Positions 63,736-64,000 of a stretch of DNA of 64,000 nt are shown here, in pieces; within the stretch, counting starts at the first letter, position 1, and each line of letters begins with the position of its first letter. The translations under genes were made by a program, and so were the position numbers. Under the pieces are notes generated by a model. It ran no database searches, had not been told where the DNA came from, and saw only the letters and a list, made by a program, of their open reading frames with translations. Origin of the DNA: an uncultured Christensenellaceae bacterium (GTDB taxonomy: Bacteria; Bacillota; Clostridia; Christensenellales; UBA3700); contig CAJUOU010000001.1 in assembly GCA_910588545.1 (NCBI GenBank), positions 315,787-379,786 of the forward strand, read 5' to 3'.

Positions 63736-63800
63736 TATCGGAAGCTGTAGTCAAGCGACACGAAGTGGCATTTGACATCAGCGATTGTTAATTCAAACTA
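63736..63800 (+). repeat. 65-bp direct repeat, copy 1
   Basis: The copy begins TATCGGAAGCTGTAGTC and differs from copy 2 at two positions. It contains an imperfect dyad GTCAA..CAC-gaa-GTG..TTGAC, the pattern expected of a serine recombinase site. It begins 32 bp upstream of the recombinase start. Confidence 0.85.
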
Positions 63801-63821
63801 GAAGTACTTGTGATAACAAGC

Positions 63822-63841
63822 TATATTGCAACAGCAATATA
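63822..63841. repeat. Inverted repeat between the 65-bp repeats
   Basis: TATATTGC and GCAATATA pair around AACA. A second AT-rich pair (AAATTTTAAT/ATTAAAATTT, about 63843-63865) follows directly. Confidence 0.55.
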
Positions 63842-63883
63842 AAATTTTAATGCTAATTAAAATTTACCTTCTAAAGTTTATAA

Positions 63884-63948
63884 TATCGGAAGCTGTAGTC
63901 AAGCGACACGAAGTGGCATTTGACATCTGCGATTGTTAATTCAAGCTA
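63884..63948 (+). repeat. 65-bp direct repeat, copy 2
   Basis: This copy lies 148 bp downstream of copy 1 in the same orientation and carries the same dyad. It is followed by TCAAGC/GCTTGA complementarity (63941-63959). The window ends 52 bp later, so further repeats may follow. Confidence 0.85.
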
Positions 63949-64000
63949 TGTCGGCTTGATTTATCAAGAAAAAGCGGCAGCTTTTGTTTAAATTTGAGTT

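Noticed and set aside
63720..64000. CRISPR array at the right edge
   Set aside because: There are only two repeats of 65 bp with an 83-bp spacer, no 20-40 bp repeat unit and no cas genes; a recombinase site explains them better.

Overview
The window is a stretch of chromosome from a low-GC (roughly one third G+C by eye) Firmicutes-type bacterium, most likely an uncultured member of the Clostridia. The evidence is the classical order rseP-ispG-polC'-rimP-nusA-rnpM-ylxQ-infB-rbfA-nrnA-truB-ribF, an HPr kinase (hprK), an EndoA-type MazF, a bifunctional HTH-BirA, strong AGGAGG-type ribosome binding sites, TTG/GTG starts and many hairpin plus T-run terminators. TGA is used as a stop, so the code is the normal one. 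No plasmid, prophage, CRISPR array or biosynthetic cluster is visible.

Layout. 1-11.3 kb: membrane protease RseP (cut by the window edge), isoprenoid enzyme IspG, an unusual PolC-like protein reduced to its N-terminal, OB and exonuclease parts, then the ribosome-maturation and translation operon ending in truB-ribF. 11.3-15.7 kb: endonuclease IV, two tandem paralogous membrane proteins with nearly identical 3' halves, a probably leaderless M24 peptidase gene, and efp. 15.8-21.2 kb: ruvCAB with queA and tgt (queuosine), then yajC. 21.2-28 kb: mainly minus strand, with a DUF4874/DUF4832 lipoprotein, an XRE-type regulator (plus strand), the operon DUF1349-thyA-folA-GNAT, a flavoprotein and tRNA-Ser(GCU). 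28-31.7 kb is an accessory stretch: a degenerate amidase with two peptidoglycan-binding domains, tRNA-Ser(CGA), a GNAT gene flanked on both sides by strongly structured non-coding segments, a pair of near-identical long palindromes, and a lipoprotein.

32-38.1 kb: gph followed by a compact shikimate cluster aroE-aroK-aroQ-aroBA-aroC-chorismate mutase. DHQ synthase and EPSP synthase are fused in one reading frame, so the cluster encodes the steps from DAHP to chorismate and on to prephenate. 38.2-40 kb: highly expressed-looking GTP-type PEP carboxykinase. 40.2-41.7 kb: a multiply frameshifted pseudogene paralogous to the 21-kb lipoprotein. 41.8-53 kb: DUF421 protein, plsX-rnc-prmA-rsmE-mtaB, hinT, rpsU (too short to be easily found), a small unknown protein behind an odd leader, recX-birA-P1 peptidase-nnr. 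53-58 kb: an orphan MazF, a Wzz-like protein paired with a BY-kinase relative that has lost its P-loop, a sugar isomerase-like TIM barrel, pgi, and a tiny 11-cysteine protein divergent from an ArsR repressor. 58.4-63 kb: uvrC, HAD phosphatase, hprK, nadE. The right edge carries a serine recombinase next to two 65-bp direct repeats with internal dyad symmetry.

The most interesting items are the AroB-AroA fusion, the polymerase-less PolC-like protein, the recombinase with its repeats, the Cys-rich miniprotein/ArsR pair, the structured elements around the 29.8-kb GNAT gene, and a 15-16-nt motif (AAAATCGGTACTAAA) recurring seven times in regions 3' of genes. All identifications are from reading translated sequence and recalled family motifs; no database search was possible.
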